Shown in pieces: positions 42,532-51,686 of a DNA stretch of 64,000 bases. How positions within the stretch are numbered: position 1 is the first letter of the stretch; each line of letters starts with the position of its first letter. A program made the translations under genes and the position numbers. Location: contig JAFOLH010000001.1 of the NCBI GenBank assembly GCA_017419405.1, positions 732,076 to 796,075 on the forward strand, read 5' to 3'. Below the pieces are notes generated by a model. It was not told the origin of the DNA. It worked only from the letters and a program-made list of their open reading frames with translations, and did not search any database. This stretch comes from Renibacterium sp. GTDB lineage: Bacteria > Actinomycetota > Actinomycetes > Actinomycetales > Micrococcaceae.

Positions 42532-43933
42532 GACTAACGATAGCAGTAGTCGCATCGTGGCTGCCCTGCGGGACTGGATCGCCAAGGCTCCGCCGGGCGC
42601 GAGGCTGCCCTCGAACCGTGAGCTGAGCGCTCAGTACCGGGCGGGTCCGGTGACCGTACAGAAAGCCATGCGGACGCTCGCCGGGCTGGGCTTGATCGAA
42701 ACCCGACCCGGCGCGGGGACGTTCATCCGGGCCCGGCGCGCCGCTGGACCAGCAGACTACAGCTGGCAGACCGCTGCTTTGGGCGCGCCGCAGACTCCGG
42801 TCTTGTCGGCGACGCAACGCAGGGGAGCACCTGATGCGATCGGCCTGCACGCCGGCTATCCGGCGCGCGATCTGCTTCCGGACCGCCTGGTCCGGACCGC
42901 GATCAGCCGGGCGAGCCGCACGGATGCGGCCATGACCCGGTCGCCGGCCACGGGACTGCTCGAGTTGCAGGCATGGTTCGCGACCGAGCTCGCAGACGCA
43001 GCGCCCGCCGATGTGGCTCCAGCCGGGGCTCGCGACGTGCTGATCGTCTCCGGAAGCCAGAGCGGACTCAGTTCGATCTTCCGGTCCCTCGTCGGAGTCG
43101 GGCAACCTCTCCTGGTGGAATCGCCCACCTACTGGGGGGCGATCCTCGCTGCCCGGCAAGCCGGGGTAGAACTGGTGCCGGTCCCGTCCGGCCCCAGCGG
43201 CCCGGACCCCGAAGCCGTCGATCGCGCCTTCGCCCGCACGAAAGCACGGGCCTTCTATGCTCAACCGACATATGCCAACCCGATCGGCGGTCAGTGGTCC
43301 CGGAAACGCGGGCTCGAGATCCTGGAGATCGCGGCCCGGCACGGAGCCTTTTTGATCGAGGACGACTGGGCGCACGACCTCGGCATCGACGGCGAACCGC
43401 ACCCGATCGCCGCCCATGACCGGGATGGCCGGGTGGTCTATCTGCGCTCCCTGACCAAGAGCGTATCCCCGGCGCTGCGCGTCGCTGCAGTGATCGCCCG
43501 TGGACCCGCCAAAGAACGCATCTTGGCGGACCGCGTTGCGGAGTCGATGTACGTCAGCGGTCTACTGCAAGCCGCTGCGCTCGACGTCCTCACCCAACAA
43601 GCCTGGCGCAGCCATCTGCGCGGTTTCCGTCAGCAGCTCCGCGCCCGGCGCGACCTGTTGGCGTCCAGCCTGCTGGAACACGCCCCGCGGGCCCACCTCG
43701 AAACCTTGCCGGTCGGTGGCGTGAACCTCTGGGTCCGACTGCCCGACGACGTCGTGCCGGAACAGTTCGCCGTCGACTGCGAGGCGCGCGGCGTCATCAT
43801 CGCCCCGGGCAGCGAATGGTTCCCTGCCGAGCCTTCGGCGCCCTACATCCGGTTGAACTTTTCCGGCCCGGACCCGGAGCGGTTCCCCGAGGCGGCGCGG
43901 ATCATCGGCGACGTGCTCGGCCGCCGGCGCTAA
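42530..43933 (+). CDS. MocR-type GntR/aminotransferase-fold transcriptional regulator
   Basis: A 467-aa protein with an N-terminal GntR winged helix (IVAALRDWIAKAPPGARLPSNRELSAQYRAGPVTVQKAMRTLAGLGLIETRPGAGTFI) and a C-terminal class I aminotransferase-like domain: GSQSGLSSIFRSL, ESPTYWGA, AQPTYANPIGG, LIEDDWAHDL and YLRSLTKSVSPALRVAAVIA with the PLP Lys. MocR proteins sense PLP adducts of amino acids or amines. It is divergent from EamA and followed by the hypothetical-RidA-DUF1028-M20-aspartase genes, so it may control both arms. Confidence 0.9.
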   Translation: MTNDSSSRIVAALRDWIAKAPPGARLPSNRELSAQYRAGPVTVQKAMRTLAGLGLIETRPGAGTFIRARRAAGPADYSWQTAALGAPQTPVLSATQRRGAPDAIGLHAGYPARDLLPDRLVRTAISRASRTDAAMTRSPATGLLELQAWFATELADAAPADVAPAGARDVLIVSGSQSGLSSIFRSLVGVGQPLLVESPTYWGAILAARQAGVELVPVPSGPSGPDPEAVDRAFARTKARAFYAQPTYANPIGGQWSRKRGLEILEIAARHGAFLIEDDWAHDLGIDGEPHPIAAHDRDGRVVYLRSLTKSVSPALRVAAVIARGPAKERILADRVAESMYVSGLLQAAALDVLTQQAWRSHLRGFRQQLRARRDLLASSLLEHAPRAHLETLPVGGVNLWVRLPDDVVPEQFAVDCEARGVIIAPGSEWFPAEPSAPYIRLNFSGPDPERFPEAARIIGDVLGRRR

Positions 43934-44026
43934 GCTCGGCTTGTGCTGCAGCGGGAGAGACGGCCGGGGGAGCGGGTTGGGCTGAAGGCTGTCTTCCTTT
44001 GACGGCGGCCGAAAAATGCTGCGAGG

Positions 44027-44032
44027 TAGAAT
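44027..44032 (+). promoter_or_regulatory. -10 box candidate upstream of the hypothetical gene
   Basis: TAGAAT lies at 44027-44032 in otherwise GC-rich sequence, about 59 nt before ATG 44091. A TTGACG at 43999-44004 is 22 nt away, too far for a normal spacer, so the -35 element is uncertain. Confidence 0.35.
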
Positions 44033-44090
44033 CGCGGCAACAACGATGCGCCGGTCGAAGTTCCGGCCCCAGCAAAGGGGAGTGGTCACG

Positions 44091-44534
44091 ATGTTCGGCA
44101 GGACGAAGAAGAACGACCGTCTGATGGAGCAACTCCGGCCCGATTTGGGCCGGGAAGCGCTCGGCGTCGGACTCGAATTCCCGGGCGTCGCGCCGAACCC
44201 GCTGCTGAGCAAAGCGGCACGGAACCGCAATGCCGAGCTGCGGACCGGGCCGCTGGCGCTCGGCGTCCTGGTCGATTGGCGCGAGGTCAACAGCAATCCA
44301 CGCGTGGTTCTGATCTTCGACGTGGAAACCATTGACGGCATTTCGTTCCGCGGCATCGCAGACGAAAGCCTCACCATCACCGAACTCACCAGGCTCGCGC
44401 CAGGACAGAGCATGCCGGTACGTTATCGCCCAGCTGTCATGGACCATTACGTCGCGCTTGCCCGGCACGCGAATCCTGCCGACGTGCAGCGACTCACTGA
44501 GGAGATTGCGCGCCGCAAGCAAGCCCGGTCCTAA
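44091..44534 (+). CDS. Hypothetical protein, 147 aa
   Basis: The protein starts MFGRTKKNDRLMEQLRPDLG. A beta-rich middle (GPLALGVLVDWREVNSNPRVVLIFDVETIDGISFRG...LTRLAPGQSMPVRYRPAVMDHYVALAR) is followed by a basic C-terminal helix (VQRLTEEIARRKQARS). GGGGAG lies 8 nt before ATG 44091. No signal peptide or membrane segment. It resembles small actinobacterial proteins of unknown function; I do not recognise a family. Confidence 0.65.
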   Translation: MFGRTKKNDRLMEQLRPDLGREALGVGLEFPGVAPNPLLSKAARNRNAELRTGPLALGVLVDWREVNSNPRVVLIFDVETIDGISFRGIADESLTITELTRLAPGQSMPVRYRPAVMDHYVALARHANPADVQRLTEEIARRKQARS

Positions 44535-44597
44535 GCTGCTGGTTGGCGATCGAGGGGATGCGCCCGGAACCCGCAGGTACGCGCTTTTCAGTTTACT

Positions 44598-44610
44598 TTA
44601 CATAATGTAG
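44598..44610. promoter_or_regulatory. AT-rich TACAT-A-ATGTA operator/promoter upstream of ridA
   Basis: TACAT (44599-44603) and ATGTA (44605-44609) form an 11-bp palindrome inside a 30-bp AT-rich patch (about 44585-44616) that stands out in a 65% GC setting. It lies about 260 nt before the RidA GTG. The rest of the 333-nt gap (44535-44867) shows no gene. It may be the operator of the RidA-DUF1028-M20-aspA unit. Confidence 0.45.
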
Positions 44611-44867
44611 ATTATCGGCGTCATAGCTGGTTGCCGAGAATGCACCCGCAGCTCAGGCCACTGAACCGTCCAACCGGCGTCGGCTGCTGCGTGCCCGGGC
44701 AATCCGTCCTGACCCAAAGTCACCGGTTTGGAGGCGAATCGCGCTTCATCTGAAACATCGATGCAAGGCTTCGGAAACAACTGTTGGACAGATTGACTCA
44801 GCCGCTGGATGCTGGCTTAAAACCTCCAGTGCATCCGATGCCGTCGGAGCTGAAAGGCAGCTGCCCT

Positions 44868-45290
44868 GTGAACCACCAACGCATCCGTCCGTTCAATACC
44901 AAGGACACGTACCCCGAGCAGAACCTGGACAACGATCTTTGCCAAGCCGTCGTGGCCCAGGGCGTCGTCTACCTCCGGGGTCAGATCGGCCAAGACCTGG
45001 ACACCCGCGAATCGGTGGGCATCGGCGATGTCGCCGCGCAGACCGAACGGGCGATGGCCAATATCGACCTGCTGCTCAAGGAAGCCGGCAGCAGCCTGGA
45101 CGACGTCGTGAAGATCACCGTCTACCTGGTGGACCCGCGTTACCGGGAGCCGGTCTACCGGACGATCGGCAAATGGCTCAAAGGCGTCTTTCCGGTTTCC
45201 ACCGGGATCGTGGTGCAGGCCCTGGCCCGCCCCGAGTGGTTGGTGGAGATCGATGCCACCGCTGTGCTTTCACCGGAGCCCGGAGCATGA
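44868..45290 (+). CDS. RidA (YjgF/YER057c) family enamine/imine deaminase
   Basis: A 140-aa protein: IRPFNTKDTYPEQNLDNDLCQAVVAQGVVYLRGQIGQDLDT, QTERAMANIDLLLKEAGSSLDDVVKITVYLVDPRYREPVYRTIGKWL and ALARPEWLVEIDATAVL. The Arg at A-R-P and the Glu in the last strand match the RidA active site. The start is GTG 44868 with AAAGG 10 nt upstream; an ATG at 44838 is possible. RidA proteins hydrolyse 2-aminoacrylate and related imines from PLP enzymes such as MalY. It overlaps the DUF1028 gene by 4 nt (ATGA). Confidence 0.85.
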   Translation: MNHQRIRPFNTKDTYPEQNLDNDLCQAVVAQGVVYLRGQIGQDLDTRESVGIGDVAAQTERAMANIDLLLKEAGSSLDDVVKITVYLVDPRYREPVYRTIGKWLKGVFPVSTGIVVQALARPEWLVEIDATAVLSPEPGA

Positions 45291-45958
45291 CGTTCAGCAT
45301 CGCGGCGACGGACGGGGCGGGCAGGTTCGGTCTCGCAGTAGCCTCCTCCTCCCCTGCCGTAGCAGCCAGGTGCGCACACCTGCGCGACGGCGTCGGCGTG
45401 GTCAGTTCGCAGAACATCACCGATCCGCGCCTCGGCCCTGAGCTGCTCGACCGGATGCAAGCCGGCGCCTCGGCCCGGCAAGCACTCGACGCGGTCGTCC
45501 GGGAAACACCCTGGGCGGACTTCCGCCAGCTGGTCGTCCTCGATTCCTCCGGCCGCGGCGCGGCATTCAATGGGACCGGCACCTTGGGCAATTTCGGCGA
45601 TGCCCGCGGTGCGCACAGCGTGGCTGCCGGCAACATGCTCGCCACCTCGACTCTCCCCCAGGTGCTCTGCGAAACCTTCGAAGCCGCCGGCGGCGAGCTG
45701 GAGGAACGCCTGCTCTTCGCCTTGCAGGCTGCCGAATCCGCCGGCGGCGAAGCAGGACCGGTTCATTCGGCCGGAATCTCCGTGGTCTCCGGACACGGTT
45801 GGCGCGATACCGATCTGCGCGTCGACTGGCACGAGCAACCGATCGCCGAACTCGATCGGCTGCTCCGGTTGTGGTTGCCGCAGCGCCAGGACTATGTGGT
45901 TCGCGCCTTGGACCCTGCCGCTTCGATCGGCTACGGAGTACCCGGCGATGACCGGTAG
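45287..45958 (+). CDS. DUF1028-family protein (Ntn-hydrolase-like)
   Basis: A 223-aa protein: TFSIAATDGAGRFGLAVASSSPAVAARCAHLRDGVGVVSSQNITDPRLGPELLDRMQAGASARQAL is the DUF1028 N-terminal block. PVHSAGISVVSG and WLPQRQDYVVRALDP are further conserved regions. The family has an Ntn-hydrolase-like fold and unproven peptidase or amidase activity, and occurs near RidA and M20 amidohydrolases. It overlaps RidA by 4 nt and the M20 gene by 11 nt, so translation is likely coupled across all three. Confidence 0.85.
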   Translation: MTFSIAATDGAGRFGLAVASSSPAVAARCAHLRDGVGVVSSQNITDPRLGPELLDRMQAGASARQALDAVVRETPWADFRQLVVLDSSGRGAAFNGTGTLGNFGDARGAHSVAAGNMLATSTLPQVLCETFEAAGGELEERLLFALQAAESAGGEAGPVHSAGISVVSGHGWRDTDLRVDWHEQPIAELDRLLRLWLPQRQDYVVRALDPAASIGYGVPGDDR

Positions 45959-47114
45959 TCTGCCGGAGTCCCGCGCCGGGACCGCCCGGGACCTGCAGCG
46001 CAGCCGAGTGCTGGCCGCGGTGGACACGCAGATCCCGGACTTGGTGCGGTTGTCCGAAACCTTGCATGCCAATCCGGAGCTCGGCTGGCAGGAACACCGG
46101 GCTGCAGCTTGGACGGCCGACTATCTCTCCGGACACGGATTCACCGTGCAGCGGGAGTACCTCGGATTCCCGACCGCAATCCGCGCAGTCTTCGGCACCG
46201 GTTCCCGACGGGTCGGGCTGATGGCCGAGTACGATGCGCTGCCAGGCCTCGGGCACGCCTGCGGGCACAACATCATCACCGCGATTTCCTCCGGCTCCGC
46301 GGTCGCACTTTCCGGATTCGCCGCGGAACGCGATCTGACCGTGGAACTCTACGGCACGCCCGCCGAAGAAGGCGGCGGAGGGAAAATCGAGCTGCTCAAC
46401 AAAGGTGCTTTCCACGGCTTGGACCTGGCCCTGATGGCCCATCCGGCGCCGGTCGACTCGGCCGAAGCCCGGCCGTAAGCGGTTTCGCACCATCGCGTGG
46501 CGTACCAAGGCAAAGCAGCACACGCCGCGGCCTATCCGGAACAAGGCGTCAACGCCAACGACGCCTTCCTCATCGCCCAGTTGGCCCTGGGTCTGCTTCG
46601 CCAGCAGCTTCCCGCCGGCACCCGGGTCCACGGCATCCAGACCCGCGGCGGCGAAGCCCCCAACGCGATTCCGGAGCGTACCGAAGGCCGCTGGTACATC
46701 CGCGCCGAGACCCTCGACCAACTCGGCGAGCTCGAAGAACGGGTCATCCGTTGCTTCGAGGCCGGAGCCCTGGCGTCCGGCTGCGAGCTGTCGATGACCC
46801 CTGAATCGGAGCCCTACTCGGAATTCCGGACCGATCTGCGGGCGTTGGAACTGTATCTGGAGCACGCCGAGTCCCTGGGCCGCAGTTTCGATGCGCCGCC
46901 TGAGCAAGCGACCATGAACCGGGCGTCGACCGATATGGGCAACGTCTCCCGAATCGTTCCGGCGATCCATCCGTACATCGGACTCGGCTGCTTTCCCGCG
47001 GCCAACCACCAACCTGAGTTCGCCGCGCACTGCATCGGCGAGCCGGCGAACCGGGCCATCCATGATGGTGCCGTTGCGCTGGCGCTCACGGCACTGGACC
47101 GCCTGGCGAAATAG
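45948..47114 (+). pseudogene. M20-family amidohydrolase gene with an in-frame stop codon (TAA at 46476-46478)
   Basis: Reading one frame from ATG 45948 gives a 388-codon M20D gene: LSETLHANPELGWQEHRAA, LMAEYDALPGLGHACGHNIITAI (metal His), YGTPAEEGGGGKIELL (Glu pair), MAHPAPVDSAEARP, then TAA at codon 177, then in the same frame RVAYQGKAAHAAAYPEQGVNANDAF (dimerisation domain) and STDMGNVSRIVPAIHP...HCIGEPA. Homology continues across the stop without a frame change, so a point mutation or sequencing error is more likely than a split gene. A GTG at 46497 could only start the second half. Enzyme role: N-acyl-amino-acid deacylase. As written it is disrupted. Confidence 0.8.
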
Positions 47115-47156
47115 CCCGGCCGGCTTTCCGAGTTCCTCCTTTTCCGAAAGGCCCCC

Positions 47157-48572
47157 ATGACAGAGCCACAGCACCCCGTTACGGCAGGATTCCGACCGGA
47201 ACGTGACAGCCTCGGCGAGGCCGAGGTACCGGCTGCTGCCTACTGGGGAATCAGCACTTTGCGGGCGATCGACAACTTTCCGGTCAGCGGAAGAACCATC
47301 GGCGCGCAACGCTCGCTGGTCTGGGCCCTGGGTGCGGTCAAATTCGCCGCAGCCCGTGCGAACGAGCAAGTGGGCGTGCTGAGCCCGGCCAAGTCAGCGG
47401 TGATCCAGGCGGCTGCCCGCGAAGTCATGGACGGCCGTCTGGACGGACAATTCCTGGTCGATGCGATTCAGGGCGGCGCCGGGACCAGCAGCAACATGAA
47501 TGCCAATGAGGTGATCGCCAATCGCGCGCTCGAATTGCTGGGCCACCGCAAAGGCGACTATGCCCGGTTGCACCCGATCGACGACGTCAATCGCAGCCAA
47601 TCGACCAACGACGTCTATCCCACGGCAATCAAGATCGCCCTGCACCGGGAAATCGTCGAATTCTGCGCCGAACACGGGAAGCTGGTCGACGCGTTCGACG
47701 CCAAAGCCGCAGAGTTTTCCGAGGTGCGCAAGATCGGCCGTACCCAACTGCAGGACGCCGTGCCGATGTCGCTGGGCCAGGAGTTCGGTGCCTTCGCCGA
47801 AACCTTGCGTGAAGACGGGCAGCGGCTGCAAGAACTCTTGCCGCATTTGCGCGAAACCAACCTCGGGGCCACCGCCATCGGCACCGGAGTCACCGCTCCC
47901 CCGGGCTATCGCAGCGCCGTCATCGAAGCGCTCAACGCGCTTGCTCCGCTGCAGCTCACTCCGGCGGGCAATCTGGTCGAGGCCACCAGTGACACCGGAG
48001 TCTTCTTGCTGGTCTCCGGGCTGCTCAAACGAAGCGCGGTCAAACTCTCCAAGATCTGCAATGACCTGCGGTTGCTCTCCTCCGGTCCACAAGCCGGTTT
48101 CGCGGAGATTTTCCTGCCCCCGGTTCAGACCGGATCCTCGATCATGCCCGGAAAGGTCAATCCGGTGATCCCGGAAATGGTGAACCAGGTAGCCTTCCGC
48201 GTGATCGGCGCCGATGCCACAGTGACCTTCGCTGTGGAAGCCGGCCAGCTCCAACTCAACGCCTTCGAGCCGGTGATCGCCGACGCCTTGTTTGAATCAA
48301 TCGCCTGGCTCTCGGTCGCCTGCAGGCAGCTTCGGACCCACTGCGTCGCGGGCATTCGGGCGAATACCCGGCTGCTCGAACAACGCTTGGCCGGCTCGGT
48401 CAGCGTGGTCACCGGCCTGGCACCGCTGCTCGGGTACGCCATCGCTGCGGAATTGGCGAAAGAGGCATTGGCCACGGATCGCAGCATCACGGACCTGGTC
48501 CTAGCCCGCGGGCTTTTGAGTCCTTCGGAACTCGAAGCAGCGCTCGCGGCAAGCGTCGGGCTCGGCGGCTAG
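47157..48572 (+). CDS. aspA: Aspartate ammonia-lyase
   Basis: A 471-aa lyase with the aspartase/fumarase signature GSSIMPGKVNP at about residues 325-335, the substrate loops GAGTSSNMNANEVIANRALELLGH and NRSQSTNDVYPTA, and helix-rich core. Aspartase rather than fumarase class is favoured by MPGKVNP with NMNANE; the two are close, and a lyase for another aspartate derivative is possible. GAAAGG precedes the ATG. It is 42 nt after the broken M20 gene and ends 21 nt before the convergent monooxygenase gene. Expected reaction: L-aspartate to fumarate plus ammonia. Confidence 0.88.
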   Translation: MTEPQHPVTAGFRPERDSLGEAEVPAAAYWGISTLRAIDNFPVSGRTIGAQRSLVWALGAVKFAAARANEQVGVLSPAKSAVIQAAAREVMDGRLDGQFLVDAIQGGAGTSSNMNANEVIANRALELLGHRKGDYARLHPIDDVNRSQSTNDVYPTAIKIALHREIVEFCAEHGKLVDAFDAKAAEFSEVRKIGRTQLQDAVPMSLGQEFGAFAETLREDGQRLQELLPHLRETNLGATAIGTGVTAPPGYRSAVIEALNALAPLQLTPAGNLVEATSDTGVFLLVSGLLKRSAVKLSKICNDLRLLSSGPQAGFAEIFLPPVQTGSSIMPGKVNPVIPEMVNQVAFRVIGADATVTFAVEAGQLQLNAFEPVIADALFESIAWLSVACRQLRTHCVAGIRANTRLLEQRLAGSVSVVTGLAPLLGYAIAAELAKEALATDRSITDLVLARGLLSPSELEAALAASVGLGG

Positions 48573-48593
48573 CCGAACCCGACGCGCCGGCAA

Positions 48594-49871
48594 TCAGTTG
48601 GCCGGTTCCGGAACCAGGGCGTCCAGTTCGTGGTGCGCCAAGTAACCGCGTTGGATCGCCATGTGATCGGCCAGGTACTTCGCATCGTGCCAGACGCCCC
48701 AGATGAAACTGGATCCGCGACGCGACTGCCAGGGCAGCCCGAGGAAATAGACTCCCGGTTCGCTGGATACTCCCCGCTGTTGCCGGGGCCTCCCCTGAGC
48801 ATCGAAGGCGTCGACCTGCAACCAACCGTAGTCGACTGCGAACCCGGTCGCCCACACGATAGACGTCACTCCGGCAGCGGACAGATCCAGTTCCGGCAGC
48901 GGAGCGGTCAGGCAATCCGGATCCGGACGCACGGAACGGGCTCCGGGTTCTTCCGGAAGATCCAGGCCATTGCGGGCCGCATAGGCGTCGGCTTCGTCGA
49001 GCAAGGCCGCATAGCTCGCGTCGCCGGCCGCGATATTGCGCTGCAGGTCCGAATCGAAACCCACGACGCCGGCGTGGAATCCATTGGTCCGGCCGACCAA
49101 TGTGATGCCGTCTTCGGCGAGTTTTCGGAAGTCCACCGTCTGGCCGCCGTCGGCACCGCTGACCGCGATGGTCACGTGTTCGGCTCCCGCTTGCGGAGCT
49201 GCCGCATCCCATTTCCCCAGTACGCCGAGCCACCAGCAGAAGTCTCGGCCGCGATAACTGCGCGGCGGCCGGTCGTGCGGCCCGACGGACAGGAAGACTT
49301 GCCGTCCCGAGCGCTGGATCTCCGCGGCAATCTGCACTCCGGACGACCCAGCACCCACGACCAGAACCGCGCCCTCAGGCAATTGCAGCGGATTGCGGTA
49401 GTCGCTGGAATGGATCTGGAGAAAGCCGGCGTCGTCGGGAACCAGTTGCGGAATGACCGGGCGCTGGAACGGCCCGGTTGCCGCGACCAGATAGCGTGCG
49501 CTGAGTTCCCCGGACGAGGTCGAGACCTGGAATCCCGGGGCTCCGGCTTTCCGCCGCACCGAACGCACCGCTACGCCGCACTGGATCGGCGCCTTGATCT
49601 GTTCGGCATAAGCTGCGAAATAGTCCGCAACTTGATCCTTCGACGCGAATTCGCCGGCGGCCAACTCCGCGAAACCAAGACCTGGGAACCGGTCATGCCA
49701 CGCCGGGCCGTTCGCGACCAAAGAGTCCCATCGCATCGACCGCCAGCGTTCGGCGATCCGGTGCTGTTCCAAGACCAGGTGCGGAATCCCCCGGTCGGTC
49801 AAATGTTCGCTCATCGCGATCCCGGCCTGCCCGGCACCCACCACGAGGACTTCAACGTCCGGATTCGACAT
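48594..49871 (-). CDS. Flavin-containing monooxygenase
   Basis: A 425-aa protein with the FAD loop VLVVGAGQAGIAMSEHL, NADPH loop VLVVGAGSSGVQIAAEI (about 165-185), DSLVANGPAWHDRFPG and a C-terminal VWATGF (ATG motif). These are the class B flavin monooxygenase marks. AGGAG lies 6 nt before ATG 49871. Substrate unknown; amine- or sulfur-oxidising members are common. It converges with aspartase. Confidence 0.88.
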   Translation of the reverse strand: MSNPDVEVLVVGAGQAGIAMSEHLTDRGIPHLVLEQHRIAERWRSMRWDSLVANGPAWHDRFPGLGFAELAAGEFASKDQVADYFAAYAEQIKAPIQCGVAVRSVRRKAGAPGFQVSTSSGELSARYLVAATGPFQRPVIPQLVPDDAGFLQIHSSDYRNPLQLPEGAVLVVGAGSSGVQIAAEIQRSGRQVFLSVGPHDRPPRSYRGRDFCWWLGVLGKWDAAAPQAGAEHVTIAVSGADGGQTVDFRKLAEDGITLVGRTNGFHAGVVGFDSDLQRNIAAGDASYAALLDEADAYAARNGLDLPEEPGARSVRPDPDCLTAPLPELDLSAAGVTSIVWATGFAVDYGWLQVDAFDAQGRPRQQRGVSSEPGVYFLGLPWQSRRGSSFIWGVWHDAKYLADHMAIQRGYLAHHELDALVPEPAN

Positions 49872-50061
49872 GACGATCTCCTCTTGTTGCGAAGCGCTTG
49901 CACCGAATGGGCCGCTGCCCAGCCGGGCGGCGAGTTCCGCTTCTTCTACCGATTGCCGGATCCAGTCTTTCGGCTACTCCTGCATCTGCATAGCGAATAA
50001 ATTTGGTGAATTGCATCCGTTCTTCAGATGTACTCAATGGCCGGCGCAAAGACGTGAGCTG

Positions 50062-50078
50062 CATCACGAAAAGTGATG
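50062..50078. promoter_or_regulatory. Palindromic operator candidate upstream of the NCS1 permease
   Basis: CATCAC (50062-50067) and GTGATG (50073-50078) are perfect 6-bp inverted arms around GAAAA. The site lies 22 nt upstream of the predicted -35 box of the permease gene. The regulator is not known. Confidence 0.4.
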
Positions 50079-50099
50079 AACTTCTCCAGAAACTACCTG

Positions 50100-50128
50100 T
50101 TGAATCGATTCCCTTCCGTCCTTACGAT
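50100..50128 (+). promoter_or_regulatory. Predicted sigma-70 promoter of the NCS1 permease
   Basis: TTGAAT (50100-50105) and TACGAT (50123-50128) with a 17-nt spacer. The transcript would begin near 50135 and carry a ~90-nt leader before ATG 50224. Confidence 0.5.
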
Positions 50129-50223
50129 CGGTGGACCAGCGAAACACAATGAGCGCCGTGGCAATGCGGCTCGGGGCACCCGAAAGCGCCCGCGGACATC
50201 GGCAGAAGATGGAAGGCCCGGCA

Positions 50224-51654
50224 ATGGCGCAGGATAAGTTTCAAGTGGAAAAGTACTCCACCGACTTCGTTCCGCACGCCGAGCGCTACGGCAAAGCGCG
50301 AAATCTTTTTTCGCTGTGGTTCGCGATCAATATGAATATCCTGACCATCGCCACCGGAGCCATCTCGGTCGCGCTCGGCCTGCCGCTGCTGTGGGCCGTG
50401 GTCGCGGCCATCATCGGGCATGCCCTCGGCGCCATTTTCATGGGACTGCACTCGGCCCAGGGCCCACTGCTGGGGATTCCGCAAATGATCCAAAGCCGGG
50501 CGCAGTTCGGCTATTTCGGTTCGATATTCCCGCTGCTTCTGGTCGTCCTGATGTATATCGGCTACTTCGCAGTCGCCGGGGTGCTGACCGGAAACGCAGT
50601 CGCCAGTTGGTTCGGCTGGGATGTCAATATCAGCATCATCCTGATGAACACCCTGGCTGCGGTGATCGCGATCTACGGATACCGATTGCTCCGCGCCTCG
50701 GTGACCGTCTTGTCCTGGATCAGCGGCATCGCCTTTCTGGTGCTGACCATCGGTTTGCTGGCCCGCAATGATTTGACCCCGGCCCTGGCACAAGGCGAAT
50801 TCAGCTGGGGCACCTTTTTGCTCGCGGTAACCCTGGCCGCGACCTGGCAGCTCACCTACGCACCTTACGCCGCCGACTACAGCCGCTACCTTCCGGCCAA
50901 CACCACCATCCGGGCCTCCTTCTGGTGGGCCTATCTGGGCAGCGCCACCTCGTCGATCTGGATGTTCGCCTTCGGCGCGGCAGCAGCAGCAGTGGCTGCG
51001 GATTCATTTGCCGGAGGATCCGTATCCTTCGTCGTGGAACAGGCCGGATTCGCGCCCTGGATCTTCCTCCTGGTGATCGGCGCGGGCAATGTGGTGATCA
51101 TGGGCATCGATGTGTACGGAGCTTTCATGACCACCACCACGATCAGCGGAGCCCTGCGCGATTCCAAAGCGGTCAGCCGGGGCGGCCGGGTGTTCACCAT
51201 GTCTGCGATCGCGGCTGCAGGCACCGTGCTCGCGATCGCCGGGCGCGGTGACTTCCTGAACAACCTGATGAACTTCATCGTGCTGCTCACCGTGATCCTG
51301 GTGCCCTGGACCGCGATCAATCTCGTGGATTTCTACCTGGTGCGCAAAGGCCAGTACGTCTTGGCGGCCATCTACGACCGCAAGGGCCGCTACCGGGGTG
51401 TGGACTGGCGCGCGATGACCGCATACGCCATCGGCGTGCTCAGTGAAATCCCGTTCATGAGCACGCCGGTATTCACCGGATGGCTGGTGGAACCGCTGGG
51501 CGGCGGCAACATTTCCTGGCTGGTCGGCGTGCTGTTCGCCGGTGGGTCCTACTACTACCTCATGCGGCGCTATCCGAAGCGGCACGGCTACCTGCCGGTG
51601 CCGACCAGCCGGGCGGACGATCCGGCAGATCGGAGCCAGTCAGCCGCGCGCTGA
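50224..51654 (+). CDS. NCS1-family (purine/cytosine/hydantoin-type) permease
   Basis: A 476-aa protein with 12 hydrophobic segments. RNLFSLWFAINMNILTIATGAISVALGL, GPLLGIPQMIQSRAQFGYFGSIFP and ATWQLTYAPYAADYSRYLP are NCS1 signatures. ATG 50224 (MAQDKFQVEKYS) has GGAAGG 7 nt upstream; earlier in-frame starts to 50131 overlap the predicted transcription start. Likely imports a nitrogenous ring compound (purine, pyrimidine or allantoin-like) with H+ or Na+. No catabolic gene for such compounds adjoins it, so the substrate is open. Confidence 0.87.
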   Translation: MAQDKFQVEKYSTDFVPHAERYGKARNLFSLWFAINMNILTIATGAISVALGLPLLWAVVAAIIGHALGAIFMGLHSAQGPLLGIPQMIQSRAQFGYFGSIFPLLLVVLMYIGYFAVAGVLTGNAVASWFGWDVNISIILMNTLAAVIAIYGYRLLRASVTVLSWISGIAFLVLTIGLLARNDLTPALAQGEFSWGTFLLAVTLAATWQLTYAPYAADYSRYLPANTTIRASFWWAYLGSATSSIWMFAFGAAAAAVAADSFAGGSVSFVVEQAGFAPWIFLLVIGAGNVVIMGIDVYGAFMTTTTISGALRDSKAVSRGGRVFTMSAIAAAGTVLAIAGRGDFLNNLMNFIVLLTVILVPWTAINLVDFYLVRKGQYVLAAIYDRKGRYRGVDWRAMTAYAIGVLSEIPFMSTPVFTGWLVEPLGGGNISWLVGVLFAGGSYYYLMRRYPKRHGYLPVPTSRADDPADRSQSAAR

Positions 51655-51686
51655 ACCACAGCCGCGCGCCCGGCCCGGATCTGCGC

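Noticed and set aside
46497..47114. Separate short M20-like gene starting at GTG 46497
   Set aside because: It lacks the catalytic half and lies in the same frame as the upstream part; one interrupted gene is simpler.
45567..47369. 600-codon minus-strand open frame opposite DUF1028, M20 and aspA
   Set aside because: No family similarity; composition is that of antisense to high-GC genes.
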